From an uncultured Bdellovibrionales bacterium (GTDB lineage Bacteria; Bdellovibrionota; FAC87; UBA2466): a stretch of 52,374 bases of DNA. The position numbers and the translations under genes are program-made. A model generated the notes under the pieces. It ran no database searches, was not told where the DNA came from, and saw only the letters and a list, made by a program, of their open reading frames with translations. The stretch covers positions 1-52,374 of the forward strand of contig CALCZU010000135.1 of the NCBI GenBank assembly GCA_937903155.1, in the 5' to 3' direction. This document shows positions 26,312 to 34,653 of this stretch, in pieces; position 1 is the first letter of the stretch, and each line of letters starts with the position of its first letter.

Positions 26312-26680
26312 ATGAAACATTCTCCGGCCTTCTTAGACATTGTAAATGTAGCGAAAAAAAATATCCATGAACTTAGCGTCGACGACGTCGTAAAAAAAAT
26401 TCAAAACAAAGAAAGCTTTGTATTTGTCGATGTCAGAGAAGACGACGAATGGAAAGCAGGACGAGCCAAAGGCGCAATCCATTTGGGCAAGGGCGTCATC
26501 GAACGAGATGTTGAAGTCACTATCCCTGACAAACAAACTGAAATTGTTCTGTATTGTGGCGGAGGATTTCGATCCGCGCTCGCAGCTGATGCTCTGCAGA
26601 AGATGGGATATACCAAAGTCTTCTCAATGGATGGTGGGATTAAGACTTGGCGTGACAAGAAATTGCCTGAAGAGAAGTAG
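26312..26680 (+). CDS. rhodanese-domain protein
   Basis: This 122-residue single-domain rhodanese has the active-site loop YCGGGFRS with the sulfur-carrying Cys82, the CH2A-like FVFVDVREDDEW at 36-47, and the DGGIKTWRDKKLP end. It transfers sulfane sulfur or acts as a small thiol-based carrier in the cytoplasm; no signal peptide is visible. It stands alone between wecB (divergent) and the inverted repeat of four-helix-bundle genes. A TATAAT box right before the ATG suggests a leaderless transcript. Confidence 0.92.
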   Translation: MKHSPAFLDIVNVAKKNIHELSVDDVVKKIQNKESFVFVDVREDDEWKAGRAKGAIHLGKGVIERDVEVTIPDKQTEIVLYCGGGFRSALAADALQKMGYTKVFSMDGGIKTWRDKKLPEEK

Positions 26681-26797
26681 AAGTAGAAGCAGTTCGCAGC
26701 TACGCATCACAGTTGCCGCAACCGCAGTCCGCCTTGCCCGATTGCCGCCATGCCGCCAACTGCGAGCTGCCAACCGCGAACCGCGGGAAAAGCCCTC

Positions 26798-27100
26798 TCA
26801 TTCGAGAGCTCTGCAAAGGTTAAAAAGATGTCGTGCGAGTTTATCTGTAAGCTCATCTAATTCCGAGTTTTGAATATTTAAGAGTTCTAAGACTGCCATC
26901 GACTCTCTAAAACTCCCGAGCGAAATCCTGTAGAATCTTGCTCGTTCCTTAGCGCTTGGCTTGGCCGATCCCTCAGCTAAGTTCAAAGCGACACTAGAAG
27001 AAGCCCGCTGTAACTGCCCTCTTAAGTGGCTTGGAACTTTCAACGAGGAAACCCTCCTGTAAAATTGAACGGCCAATTCATAGGTTCTGAAACGATTCAT
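26798..27100 (-). CDS. four-helix bundle protein (copy 2)
   Basis: The 100-residue protein starts MNRFRTYELAVQFYRR, with AAGGAG upstream. The frame can be extended 25 codons to 27175, but that adds sequence from the palindromic centre. The pattern, including LQRASSSVALNLAEGS and a KERARFYRISLGSFRES helix, fits the four-helix-bundle family related to 23S rRNA intervening-sequence proteins and to the Avd accessory protein of diversity-generating retroelements. No reverse transcriptase or rRNA is nearby. It differs from copy 3 by seven residues by eye, mostly conservative. Confidence 0.82.
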   Translation of the reverse strand: MNRFRTYELAVQFYRRVSSLKVPSHLRGQLQRASSSVALNLAEGSAKPSAKERARFYRISLGSFRESMAVLELLNIQNSELDELTDKLARHLFNLCRALE

Positions 27101-27174
27101 TGATTTTTTCTCCTTCCGAAAAAAATGGTTTTCATCGGGGTGCAAACCATTTTTTTCGGAAGGAGAAAAAATCA

Positions 27175-27477
27175 ATGAATCGTTTCAGAACATATGAATT
27201 GGCCGTTCAGTTTTACAGGAGGGTTTCTTCGTTGAAAATTCCTAGCCACTTAAAAGGGCAGTTACAGCGGGCTTCTTCTAGTGTCGCTTTGAACTTAGCT
27301 GAGGGGTCGGCTAAGCCAACTGCTAAGGAACGGGCAAGATTCTACAGGATTTCCTTGGGGAGTTTCAGAGAGTCGATGGCGGTCCTAGAACTCTTAAATA
27401 TCCAAAACGCAGAACTAAACGAACTCACAGATAAACTAGCACGTCACCTCTACAACCTCTGCAAAGCTCTCGAGTGA
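27175..27477 (+). CDS. four-helix bundle protein (copy 3)
   Basis: This is the mirror image of copy 2: 100 residues from the ATG at 27175, with GGAAGGAG nine bases upstream. It carries the same family pattern, ELAVQFYRRVSSLKIP followed by LNLAEGSAKPTAKERA. The changes from copy 2 (V/I, R/K, S/T, S/A, D/N, F/Y and R/K) are conservative, so both copies seem to be under protein-level constraint. Its last 38 residues match the partial copy at 2-118 with one change (N/D). The two complete genes are divergent, with start codons 75 bases apart, so they share one palindromic promoter region. The function is unknown. Confidence 0.82.
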   Translation: MNRFRTYELAVQFYRRVSSLKIPSHLKGQLQRASSSVALNLAEGSAKPTAKERARFYRISLGSFRESMAVLELLNIQNAELNELTDKLARHLYNLCKALE

Positions 27478-27587
27478 GGGGCTTTCCCTGCGGTTCGCGG
27501 TTGGCTGCTCGCAGTTGGCGGCATCGCGGCAGTCGGGCAAAGCGGACCCCGGCTGTGGCATCCAGCCGTCGTCTATCACCGAATATG

Positions 27588-29546
27588 CTATTCAAATCTG
27601 AGGGCATCAATCGGATTTAGGAGTGAAGCCTTGCGGGCGGGATATATCCCAAACACAATTCCGACAACGCTTGAGAAAATAAAAGCGAGTAGAACAGATT
27701 GCATGGAGACTGAAGTGCTCCAGCCTGCGAAGTAAGAAATGGCTACGGTGATGGCCCAGCCGAGGACGATGCCGATGACGCCGCCGACGGTTGTGACGAC
27801 AACGGACTCGGATAGAAACTGGGTTAGAATGTCTGCTCTTTTCGCGCCGATGGCTTTTCTTAGGCCGATTTCTTTTGTTCGTTCGGTCACTGAAACGAGC
27901 ATGATATTCATAATTCCAATTCCGCCCACGAGGAGTGAAATCCCGGCGATTGAGGCAAGTAACATTGACATCGTTTTGCTACTTTCTGACAAGGCCTCTT
28001 GCACATCGGCCATATTGCGAATCTCAAAACCTCCGCCCTGCTGCTGGGAGAGCGCCATACGGTGACGACTACTCATCAGGCTTAAAATATCTTCTTGTGC
28101 AGAATCAATTTCCTCAGCACTTTTAATTTCGATATCCACAGAATCGACGTATTCTTTGCCCAGCAACCGGTGCATTGCAGTCAAAATGGGAACTACAATG
28201 TTATCGTCTTGGTCTCGAAACCCTCCGCTGGCGCCTTTCTCCTGCAAAATTCCGATGACTTGAAAGCTCGCTTTATTAATTTTAATCATTTCGCCGATGG
28301 GATTTTTATCTCCGAAGAGCTCCCGCTGAACGGTAGTGCCAATCAGAGCGACGCGATTGCGAGTTTGATTTTCTTCTTCGGTAAAAAACCTTCCAATCTG
28401 TGCGGGCGAGGCTCTGATTTCGGCATAGCTCGGGAGGGTTCCTTGAACCTGGGTGCTCCAGTTTTTATTTTCGTAAGTGACTTGGATTCGTCCCGTGACG
28501 CTAGGAGCGAGTGATTTTATAGAGGAGATATTTTCTCTAAGCGCTTGCACATCTTCTAAAGTCAATCGAGTCGTTGCGCCCGATTCCTGTGAGACTCCGC
28601 CAACCCGAACGGCGCCTGCTCTTAAAACTAAGAGATTCGATCCCAGTGAAGCTAGGCGGCTTTCAATGTCTTTTTGAGCGCCTTTGCCGATCGCAAGCAT
28701 TGCAATCACCGCCGCGACGCCAATCAAAATTCCGAGCATCGATAGTCCGGTGCGAACTTTATTTGCAAACAGCGTCTTAAAACCCTGACGGACATATTCA
28801 AACGTATCTGACCATGAGCTACGAGGTGCGGCAGCGGCGGAAGGCGCTAGCTTACTGCCTTCTTTTACATTGATGGGTATTAACCGCTCATCTGATTGGA
28901 TCACTCCATCGCGCATTCGGATCAAACGTTTTGCCTTTTGGCCTACTTCTTCTTCATGAGTCACCATGACAATCGTAATGCCTTTGTCATTTAAAGCTTT
29001 TAAGATTTCTAAAATCTCTTGTTCTGAATTCGAATCTAAATTTCCTGTCGGTTCGTCTGCAAGAATCATCAACGGCTGATTCACTAACGAACGTGCAATT
29101 GCGACTCTCTGTTGCTGTCCTCCGGAGAGTTCGTTCGGTCGATGAAAAACCCGGTTTCCTAACCCCACGGTACCTAAGAGTTCAGCTCCCCTTTGATTCT
29201 CCGCCGTTTTCCCCGAATAAAGTAAGGGTAGAGCTACGTTTTCGCCCGCGCTCATTCGCGAAATCAGATTGAATTGCTGGAAAATAAAGCCGAGGACTCG
29301 ACTGCGAATTCCCGCGAGCTCGTCTTCTCCAAGCTTTGAAACTTCTTGATCATAGATCTGGTAACTCCCCGAAGTGGGAACGTCCAAAAGCCCAATCAAA
29401 TGCATGAGTGTGGATTTACCAGATCCCGACGGTCCCATAATCGCGACGTAATCACCCTGTTCGATTTCCAGCGACAGATCTTTCAGCGCGTGCACGGTAT
29501 GCTCGCCTAAATGGTAGGACTTCCAGATGTGAGAGATTCGAATCAT
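27588..29546 (-). CDS. macB: MacB-like ABC transporter, ATPase-permease fusion
   Basis: The 652-residue protein couples ATP hydrolysis to efflux or periplasmic mechanotransmission through a MacA-TolC conduit. The N-terminal ATPase has Walker A GPSGSGKST at 38-46, signature LSGGQQQR at 140-147 and Walker B ILADEP at 161-166. After a linker come a first membrane helix, a periplasmic MacB core domain and the FtsX-like SVTERTKEIGLRKAIGA region with three further helices. The length and order match MacB. It overlaps macA by four bases (ATGA) and is last in tolC-macA-macB. The substrate cannot be read from sequence. Confidence 0.95.
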   Translation of the reverse strand: MIRISHIWKSYHLGEHTVHALKDLSLEIEQGDYVAIMGPSGSGKSTLMHLIGLLDVPTSGSYQIYDQEVSKLGEDELAGIRSRVLGFIFQQFNLISRMSAGENVALPLLYSGKTAENQRGAELLGTVGLGNRVFHRPNELSGGQQQRVAIARSLVNQPLMILADEPTGNLDSNSEQEILEILKALNDKGITIVMVTHEEEVGQKAKRLIRMRDGVIQSDERLIPINVKEGSKLAPSAAAAPRSSWSDTFEYVRQGFKTLFANKVRTGLSMLGILIGVAAVIAMLAIGKGAQKDIESRLASLGSNLLVLRAGAVRVGGVSQESGATTRLTLEDVQALRENISSIKSLAPSVTGRIQVTYENKNWSTQVQGTLPSYAEIRASPAQIGRFFTEEENQTRNRVALIGTTVQRELFGDKNPIGEMIKINKASFQVIGILQEKGASGGFRDQDDNIVVPILTAMHRLLGKEYVDSVDIEIKSAEEIDSAQEDILSLMSSRHRMALSQQQGGGFEIRNMADVQEALSESSKTMSMLLASIAGISLLVGGIGIMNIMLVSVTERTKEIGLRKAIGAKRADILTQFLSESVVVTTVGGVIGIVLGWAITVAISYFAGWSTSVSMQSVLLAFIFSSVVGIVFGIYPARKASLLNPIDALRFE

Positions 29547-30505
29547 GATCTTGTGCGCGAACGACCGGTGTTCGGAGAGAAAGGACTTCCGCCTTTATTT
29601 CCTTTCCCTTCGCTTTTAAAGTTAGGGGCAAGAACGATATCTCCCTCGGATAAGCCTGAGGTCACTTCAAAGAATTTTCCGTCCGTTAAACCCGTTTCAA
29701 TTTCTTTTTCACTGACCTCTTCGTTTACTTTAATTTTTACGAACTTCCGGTCTTTGTGATACCGAAGCGCATCTGCGGGAAGAAGCACGACATCTTTCCT
29801 CGAATCAATTCCGAAAGAGACATTGGCCGTCATTCCACTGCGCATAAAATCGGGGGCATTCTCCGGAAGGACATCAACGACATAGGTTGTGACATTATTC
29901 ACGGTCTTTGCGTCAAAAGCGATTTGGTCCACGGTCGCATTCAACGATTGGTTCGAATATGCGTCGAGGGTAATTTTTGCACTTTGCTTTAGTTTAATTT
30001 GCGCGATATCGGTTTCATCCACTTGAGCTTTGACGGTAAGGCGATCTGACATCACAAAAGTTGCGTCTTGAGAGGTAAAGCTTTGGCCTGTCTCTACATT
30101 CCGTTGGATGATCGTTCCCGTGATAGGCGCAAGGATGGGAGTGGGCGGATAGAGTTTTTCCCACTGCTTTAATTCAGCTTGGCCTTTTGCAAGTGCCGCG
30201 TCTAAAAGGGCGGCCCGTTCAGTTGAACTCATCAAAGCGAGGCGAGTATTTTTTTTCACCTGTGCGCCTTCCTCAACAAAAATTTCCTCGATTCGACCGT
30301 TGATCGGTGGTTTTACTTCCACGCGGTTCTCCGCTTGGACTGTCCCCGTTGCGAGGATCGTAATCGAAAGATCGCCTTTCTTAATTGTAATGGCGCGATC
30401 TTTTGCGACGTCTGAAGATTTTTTAATCAAGGCAAAGTAAAGAGCCGTCCCTGCGAGCAAGACGAAAAGTGTCCCGAAGAGCGTAATTTTTTTAGCGCGT
30501 GTCAC
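29543..30505 (-). CDS. macA: MacA/HlyD-family periplasmic adaptor
   Basis: I place the start at the GTG at 30505, which overlaps the tolC stop as GTGA with AGGGG a few bases before; a TTG at 30538 is possible but sits deep inside tolC. The 320-residue product has one N-terminal membrane helix (ITLFGTLFVLLAGTALYFAL) and the adaptor pattern: barrel-sandwich halves (VKPPINGRIEEIFVEEGAQVKK and ILAPITGTIIQRNVETGQS) flanking a short hairpin, then beta-barrel and membrane-proximal domains. It links the inner-membrane MacB to the outer-membrane TolC protein. Confidence 0.92.
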   Translation of the reverse strand: MTRAKKITLFGTLFVLLAGTALYFALIKKSSDVAKDRAITIKKGDLSITILATGTVQAENRVEVKPPINGRIEEIFVEEGAQVKKNTRLALMSSTERAALLDAALAKGQAELKQWEKLYPPTPILAPITGTIIQRNVETGQSFTSQDATFVMSDRLTVKAQVDETDIAQIKLKQSAKITLDAYSNQSLNATVDQIAFDAKTVNNVTTYVVDVLPENAPDFMRSGMTANVSFGIDSRKDVVLLPADALRYHKDRKFVKIKVNEEVSEKEIETGLTDGKFFEVTSGLSEGDIVLAPNFKSEGKGNKGGSPFSPNTGRSRTRS

Positions 30506-31770
30506 TGAAAGACCCCTTTTCCCTGGATTTGCTCCCAATTCGCTTCAGCAATCGTGCTGTCACGTTCGGATTGTAAAAGACTTTTTTGACGGTTGATTAA
30601 GTCGGTTTCGATGATGTCCCAATCTTCAAACGTCATCAGACCATTATTGTATTTTTCCCGAGCAATTTTCGCACGAATTTGTGCGGCCGCTTCGAAAGCC
30701 TTATCCACTTCCAGTTTCTGGATCGCTTCTTCAAGATCGGTATAGCTTTTTCCAAGTTTTGAAATGCCATCTCTTAAGATATTTGCGCGGGTCAATTGAG
30801 CCGCCTTTGAAGACTCGATAGCGCTTCGGGTAGCGAAATAGTCACGCCCTCCGGAAAAGAAAGGAAACGAGAGTGACGCTCCGATCGACCAGCGGTTATT
30901 CGAGGGAAAAAAGGTTGTCGCTGAGTTCGTTGTGCTAGCCGAGAGGTTTAAAGAAGGGAAAAATCCTGACCGGGCGACAACAATTGCACTCTCGGACGCT
31001 TCTTCATCTGCAACCGCTTGGAGGTAAGCGGGACTAGTCTCAATGATTTTTCTTAAAGGAAGATTTTCTTTGGGCTTTGCATTGAGAGGGGGCTTGCCTT
31101 CAATTTCTAAGTTGTCCCAGGTATCTCTTCCCAAAACTTTTGCGAGCGCAAGTTTAGAGGTACCCGTTGAGTTCGTCGAAATCATCACGTCGAGTTTTGC
31201 TTGTTCGTAATAGGCTTTTGAGAGAAGAACCGAGCCTTTGTTCTCGCGGCCACTGCTGTATCTCAGTTCAACCAGTCTTAAATTCTGGTGCCTTCTCTCG
31301 CTGACAGATTGGCTTAAAGAAACCGATTGTTGTGCATAAAACGCCGAAGCAAATGCCGATTTTAAATCGTAGCTAATTTTTGCTTTACTCGCCGTTAGCG
31401 TTGCCGCAATTCCTTGTCGAATCGATTTTTGTTGCGAAATTTTGGCGGCATCCTGAAAACCCGAAAAGAGATTTTCGGTCGCTGTGAGTTGCGCCGTATA
31501 GCGCGAAGTGGCGTCACTTCCAGAGTCGAAAGCGGTAGTGGAACCTTGATTGGTCGTAGAAGATCCGTACGTGTAACCTAACGTTCCTGTGAGCGTGGGA
31601 AGAAAATTGGAATATTGAGAATTAACCGTCGCATCGGCCGAATTCAATTTATGGATCATGCTTTGAAGTTCAGAATTATTTTTCTCAGTCTCCTGAACCG
31701 CCGACTGCCAACTTAAAGGTTGAGAAAAACAAGAAGCCGATATCAAAGTGAAGAAAACTAATTTGTGCAT
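30502..31770 (-). CDS. tolC: TolC-family outer-membrane efflux protein
   Basis: The 422-residue protein has a signal peptide (MHKLVFFTLISASCFSQ) and the two internally repeated halves of outer-membrane efflux proteins, with strand regions such as PTLTGTLGYTYGSS and PSLNLSASTT and long helical stretches. It would form the trimeric outer-membrane duct used by MacA and MacB, encoded directly downstream with overlapping starts. It is the first gene of the operon. The cysteine near the cleavage site (SASC) could be a lipobox, but the context around it is not ideal. Confidence 0.9.
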   Translation of the reverse strand: MHKLVFFTLISASCFSQPLSWQSAVQETEKNNSELQSMIHKLNSADATVNSQYSNFLPTLTGTLGYTYGSSTTNQGSTTAFDSGSDATSRYTAQLTATENLFSGFQDAAKISQQKSIRQGIAATLTASKAKISYDLKSAFASAFYAQQSVSLSQSVSERRHQNLRLVELRYSSGRENKGSVLLSKAYYEQAKLDVMISTNSTGTSKLALAKVLGRDTWDNLEIEGKPPLNAKPKENLPLRKIIETSPAYLQAVADEEASESAIVVARSGFFPSLNLSASTTNSATTFFPSNNRWSIGASLSFPFFSGGRDYFATRSAIESSKAAQLTRANILRDGISKLGKSYTDLEEAIQKLEVDKAFEAAAQIRAKIAREKYNNGLMTFEDWDIIETDLINRQKSLLQSERDSTIAEANWEQIQGKGVFQ

Positions 31771-31889
31771 GGTGGAATTTTCGTGGGCTTTAAACGCCCA
31801 AATTTCGCTCGGAGCTCGAGCCGGTGTGGTGACTCTATTATCTCATTCTGAGCGAAGAATACAAGTTTGAAGCAGTGCATGCACATCAC

Positions 31890-31930
31890 TACAAAACAAG
31901 AATTGCCGGAAGTGAAACTTCCAGCAATTC
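31890..31930 (-). terminator. terminator after the DUF4360 gene pair
   Basis: On the minus strand a 13-bp stem with one mismatch (arms 31900-31912 and 31918-31930, five-base loop) lies just after the stop at 31938 and is followed by TTGTTTTGTAG. This fits intrinsic termination of the two secreted-protein genes ahead of the tolC operon. Confidence 0.65.
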
Positions 31931-31937
31931 CTTCGTC

Positions 31938-32582
31938 TTATTGGCCGCAGTGGGAGAACTGAAGCTGGTAAACCAAGCTATTCGAGCTTTCGCCCATGCG
32001 GGTGATTGCCGCAAGCGCGTAATCTCCGTAGGAATTTGTTTTCACTCGGAGGCTCGTATTCACTCTTAGGTTGGCATCTTGGCCGCAGCACGTTTGAGAT
32101 AGGTCACCGACGGTCGTGCTTTTTTCAACCGAGAAGCTTTCTTCTAAAGAGCCTTCAAAGTGAGTCGAAAGCACTTCTCCCTTGGATCCTGCGAGGAAAG
32201 ACTCGGTATTCAGAACCGTCGAAGCGCCGTCAGGGAGATAATTAAAACCTTCGATTCTCTCGCCGATTAAAGCCACTCCAACGCCTTCCGGTAAATGAAT
32301 CGGAATGGAAAGCGCACAGTTTTTTCGAGCGAGACGAAGCGATCCTCCGGCTTCAACAAAAAAGTCATCGAAGAGGACAGTCAGTTCACCTTTCTCCAAA
32401 TCGAGAAGCGGATAAACCGTTCCTTTTGCGCAACCGGTTCCTGCAAATACGGGCGTTCCGATCGTCACTCCCGAGAGATTGATTTGATTTCCTTCGCCTT
32501 CGACCAGCACCAAGTTATCCGCTCTGAGAACGGACGCGGCCAGGATAATCATGGCCTTAAACGTTATCTGACTCAGTTTCAT
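31938..32582 (-). CDS. DUF4360 secreted protein (second of a pair)
   Basis: The 214-residue protein has a signal peptide (MKLSQITFKAMIILAASVLRA) and the DUF4360 plan: GTGCAKGTV near residue 48, LTVLFDDFFVEAGGS, a cysteine in RKNCALSIPIHLP, and CCGQDANLRVNTSLRVKT near the C-terminus. It is a homologue of the upstream gene product (32641-33231). Such proteins are secreted and cysteine-containing, and are multicopy in Bdellovibrio relatives and other bacteria; their function is not established. A hairpin lies between the two genes and a terminator follows this one. Confidence 0.82.
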   Translation of the reverse strand: MKLSQITFKAMIILAASVLRADNLVLVEGEGNQINLSGVTIGTPVFAGTGCAKGTVYPLLDLEKGELTVLFDDFFVEAGGSLRLARKNCALSIPIHLPEGVGVALIGERIEGFNYLPDGASTVLNTESFLAGSKGEVLSTHFEGSLEESFSVEKSTTVGDLSQTCCGQDANLRVNTSLRVKTNSYGDYALAAITRMGESSNSLVYQLQFSHCGQ

Positions 32583-32608
32583 ACCGCCTCCGATTTCTTT
32601 TTTTTAAA

Positions 32609-32631
32609 GGGGCCCAGATCATCCGGGCCCC
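32609..32631 (-). terminator. GC-rich hairpin between the two DUF4360 genes
   Basis: GGGGCCC (32609-32615) pairs with GGGCCCC (32625-32631) around nine bases. On the minus strand it lies ten bases after the stop of the first gene and is followed by CTTTAAAAAAAAG, not a clean T-run, so it may attenuate rather than fully stop transcription into the second gene. Confidence 0.45.
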
Positions 32632-32640
32632 AGAATGATT

Positions 32641-33231
32641 TTAACGACAGGTTCTGAATTGCAAGAGGTAAACAAGCCCTGCACTCATATCGATACTATC
32701 GATAGAAGAGATGGCTTGATCCCCTCGAGGATTCGTACGGACTCGCATACTGGTGTTGATGCGAAGATTCACATCCGCTCCGCAAGGAGACCAGGTGAGT
32801 GCCGTTGCCGCAAGTTTATTCGAGACGTAGAAGTCTGAATCCAGCGCGCCATTGAAGGTTTTTGTCATTGCAGGTCCTTTCACGCCTGCGAAGAAATATT
32901 CCACTCCCAGTTCCGAAGAACCGCCACGAGGAAGACTGTTATAGCCACGATAGTCGACTTGCAAGATAGAGACACTCAGTCCATTCGGGACATGAATGGG
33001 GATCGCTACATTGCAGGTTTTTCTATCCACTGTTTTTGAGCCCTTTGCTTCCATCGAGTAGGAATCAAATAGAATGCTCAGCTGTTTAGCATCCGGGCTT
33101 AAAACGGCCGAAGCGGATCCTTGCGGACATCCGGTTCCGCCGTATCCAGGAATTCCTAGACTGACGTCGTCTGCCAAAACTACAGACGATATCAGAAGGA
33201 GTCCCAACATGATTTGTCGACAATTTGTCAT
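32641..33231 (-). CDS. DUF4360 secreted protein (first of a pair)
   Basis: The ATG at 33231 is chosen because GGAAGGG lies upstream and it opens a signal peptide (MTNCRQIMLGLLLISSVVLA); an in-frame start at 33294 would add an uncharacteristic basic leader. The 196-residue product has the same landmarks as its downstream paralogue: GGTGCPQGSA, LSILFDSYSMEAKGS, DRKTCNVAIPIHVP and CGADVNLRINTSMRVRT, ending FRTCR. It is probably secreted and disulfide-bonded. The two genes look like an old tandem duplication. A near-palindrome about 100 bases upstream may be a control site. Confidence 0.82.
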   Translation of the reverse strand: MTNCRQIMLGLLLISSVVLADDVSLGIPGYGGTGCPQGSASAVLSPDAKQLSILFDSYSMEAKGSKTVDRKTCNVAIPIHVPNGLSVSILQVDYRGYNSLPRGGSSELGVEYFFAGVKGPAMTKTFNGALDSDFYVSNKLAATALTWSPCGADVNLRINTSMRVRTNPRGDQAISSIDSIDMSAGLVYLLQFRTCR

Positions 33232-33591
33232 GATCGTTTCCCTTCCTGATGGCCTTGCGCTGGAGGTATAGCTCCGCCGATCCTTTTTCCCCATTGAAAA
33301 AAATCCGCTTGCGCTGAGCCAGAGTGTTTTGAGTATGTAAGGACTTACATACTTGATAAGAGGTTTTGCAATTCATTGGCCAGTGGGCTTTTCCAAGAGT
33401 TTCGCATAAACTTTCGCGTAAAATAAAAAGGCATGAAATTTTTATAGGTGCACTTCAGCTCTGATTTAACCAAAAGGAAACTGGTGCGTTTTAGGCTGCG
33501 AAATTCGTGTGTGATTCAGACCCTTTTGTCGACTGATGAAGCTCAATAAAAAAAGAGGGACATTTTAGAGACATTGAGCTAAACAAAACGC
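33232..33591. other. 360-base divergent intergenic region
   Basis: This gap separates the DUF4360 pair (minus) from the Sua5 gene (plus) and must hold both promoters. It contains a 22-base near-palindrome at 33332-33353 and AT-rich sequence, with GAGACATTGAG shortly before the Sua5 start. No RNA gene or convincing small reading frame is visible. Confidence 0.55.
33332..33353. promoter_or_regulatory. 22-base palindromic candidate operator
   Basis: AGTATGTAAG and CTTACATACT are exact inverted arms around GA. The site lies about 100 bases upstream of the first DUF4360 gene and 240 bases before the Sua5 gene. Symmetry, length and AT content fit a dimeric repressor or activator site. A second copy was not noticed elsewhere in the window. 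Confidence 0.4.
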
Positions 33592-34542
33592 GTGATTACA
33601 AAAGATATCAATCTGGCAATACAAACCTTGCAAAAGGGAGAGCTGGTTGCGATTCCAACCGAGACTGTTTACGGCCTGGCCGCAAACGCATTGGACAAAA
33701 CCGCCGTCGCAAAAATTTATGAACTCAAAAAACGTCCGATTGATCACCCCTTAATTGTTCACGTGCATCACATCGAACAAGCCAAAGAATTAACGACGGA
33801 ATTTCCAGAAAAAGCTTTAAAGTTGGCTCAAAGTTTTTGGCCGGGACCGCTTACGTTTGTTTTACCCAAGTCAAAAAAAGTTCCTTCGCTGACCACAGGT
33901 GGTTTGCAAAGTGTTGCCATCCGCTGTCCTTCGCATCCGATCGCCAAGGAAGTCATTCAAAAAACAGGTTTTCCGCTTGCGGCTCCCAGTGCAAATCCTT
34001 TCGGAGCCATCAGTCCGACGACTGCTCTTCACGTGGAAGAAAGTTTCGGTTCTTTGGCACCTCTGATTTTAGACGGAGGATCTTCTCGCGTAGGAGTCGA
34101 GTCGACCATTGTTGGATTTTTGGACGAAACGCCCACACTTCTCCGCGCAGGAGGAGTGACGCTTGCTCAAATTGAGAGTGTGATTGGTCCGATTCAAGTG
34201 GCCGCTTCGAATGCAAAATCGATTGCGCCAGGAATGCTCGAAAAACATTATGCTCCTCGGACTACGCTTTATTTTATTGAAGCTTCCGAATCGCTTCCGG
34301 AATTGAAAGGGAAGGTGGGAGTTCTGTGTTTGAGTACGCCAAGAGATGCTTACGATTTTAAAGGGATTGAAAAACTTTCCCCAAGTGGAGATTTACGAGA
34401 AGCCGCGTCTAATTTGTACAGCTCGCTTCGAAACCTCGACTCACTTTCCCTCGACAGCATTATCGCCTACGCGTGTCCGAATGAGGGCTTGGGACTTGCA
34501 ATCAATGACCGACTCCGTCGTGCCAGCTTTAAAAAGTCGTAA
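33592..34542 (+). CDS. sua5: L-threonylcarbamoyladenylate synthase (Sua5 type)
   Basis: The enzyme makes threonylcarbamoyl-AMP from threonine, bicarbonate and ATP for the t6A37 modification of ANN-decoding tRNAs. The 316-residue length with a C-terminal Sua5 domain (APGMLEKHYAPR near residue 220) distinguishes it from the shorter TsaC. The YrdC-like domain shows AIPTETVYGLAANA, KIYELKKRPIDHPLIVHV and the AAPSANPFGAISPT segment. It starts with GTG at 33592, and the ribosome binding site is not strong. The gene stands alone between two secreted-protein genes. Confidence 0.93.
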   Translation: MITKDINLAIQTLQKGELVAIPTETVYGLAANALDKTAVAKIYELKKRPIDHPLIVHVHHIEQAKELTTEFPEKALKLAQSFWPGPLTFVLPKSKKVPSLTTGGLQSVAIRCPSHPIAKEVIQKTGFPLAAPSANPFGAISPTTALHVEESFGSLAPLILDGGSSRVGVESTIVGFLDETPTLLRAGGVTLAQIESVIGPIQVAASNAKSIAPGMLEKHYAPRTTLYFIEASESLPELKGKVGVLCLSTPRDAYDFKGIEKLSPSGDLREAASNLYSSLRNLDSLSLDSIIAYACPNEGLGLAINDRLRRASFKKS

Positions 34543-34653
34543 GCCGTACTCATCAAAGTTTTTAACAAAATCCTGACCGAGTGGGTATTGATCTTTCTTT
34601 GATTGCTTCTTAGAATTTCTCCACAAACTGAAACTCATCAGGAGAAAACAACA

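Larger units (their letters stand above)
26727..27548. repeat. 822-bp inverted repeat carrying two head-to-head four-helix-bundle genes
   Basis: The left arm (26727-27131) and right arm (27144-27548) are both 405 bases and are reverse complements with scattered mismatches, separated by a 12-base spacer (27132-27143). The innermost roughly 37 bases of each arm, including ribosome binding site and start codon, are identical. Each arm holds one complete gene plus a GC-rich tail. A third copy of the same unit enters the window at position 1, in the orientation of the right arm. The structure could extrude a large cruciform and looks like an insertion or an inverted duplication. Confidence 0.9.

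Noticed and set aside
26727..27548. Diversity-generating retroelement, since four-helix-bundle proteins resemble Avd
   Set aside because: No reverse transcriptase, template repeat or variable C-type lectin gene is present in the window.
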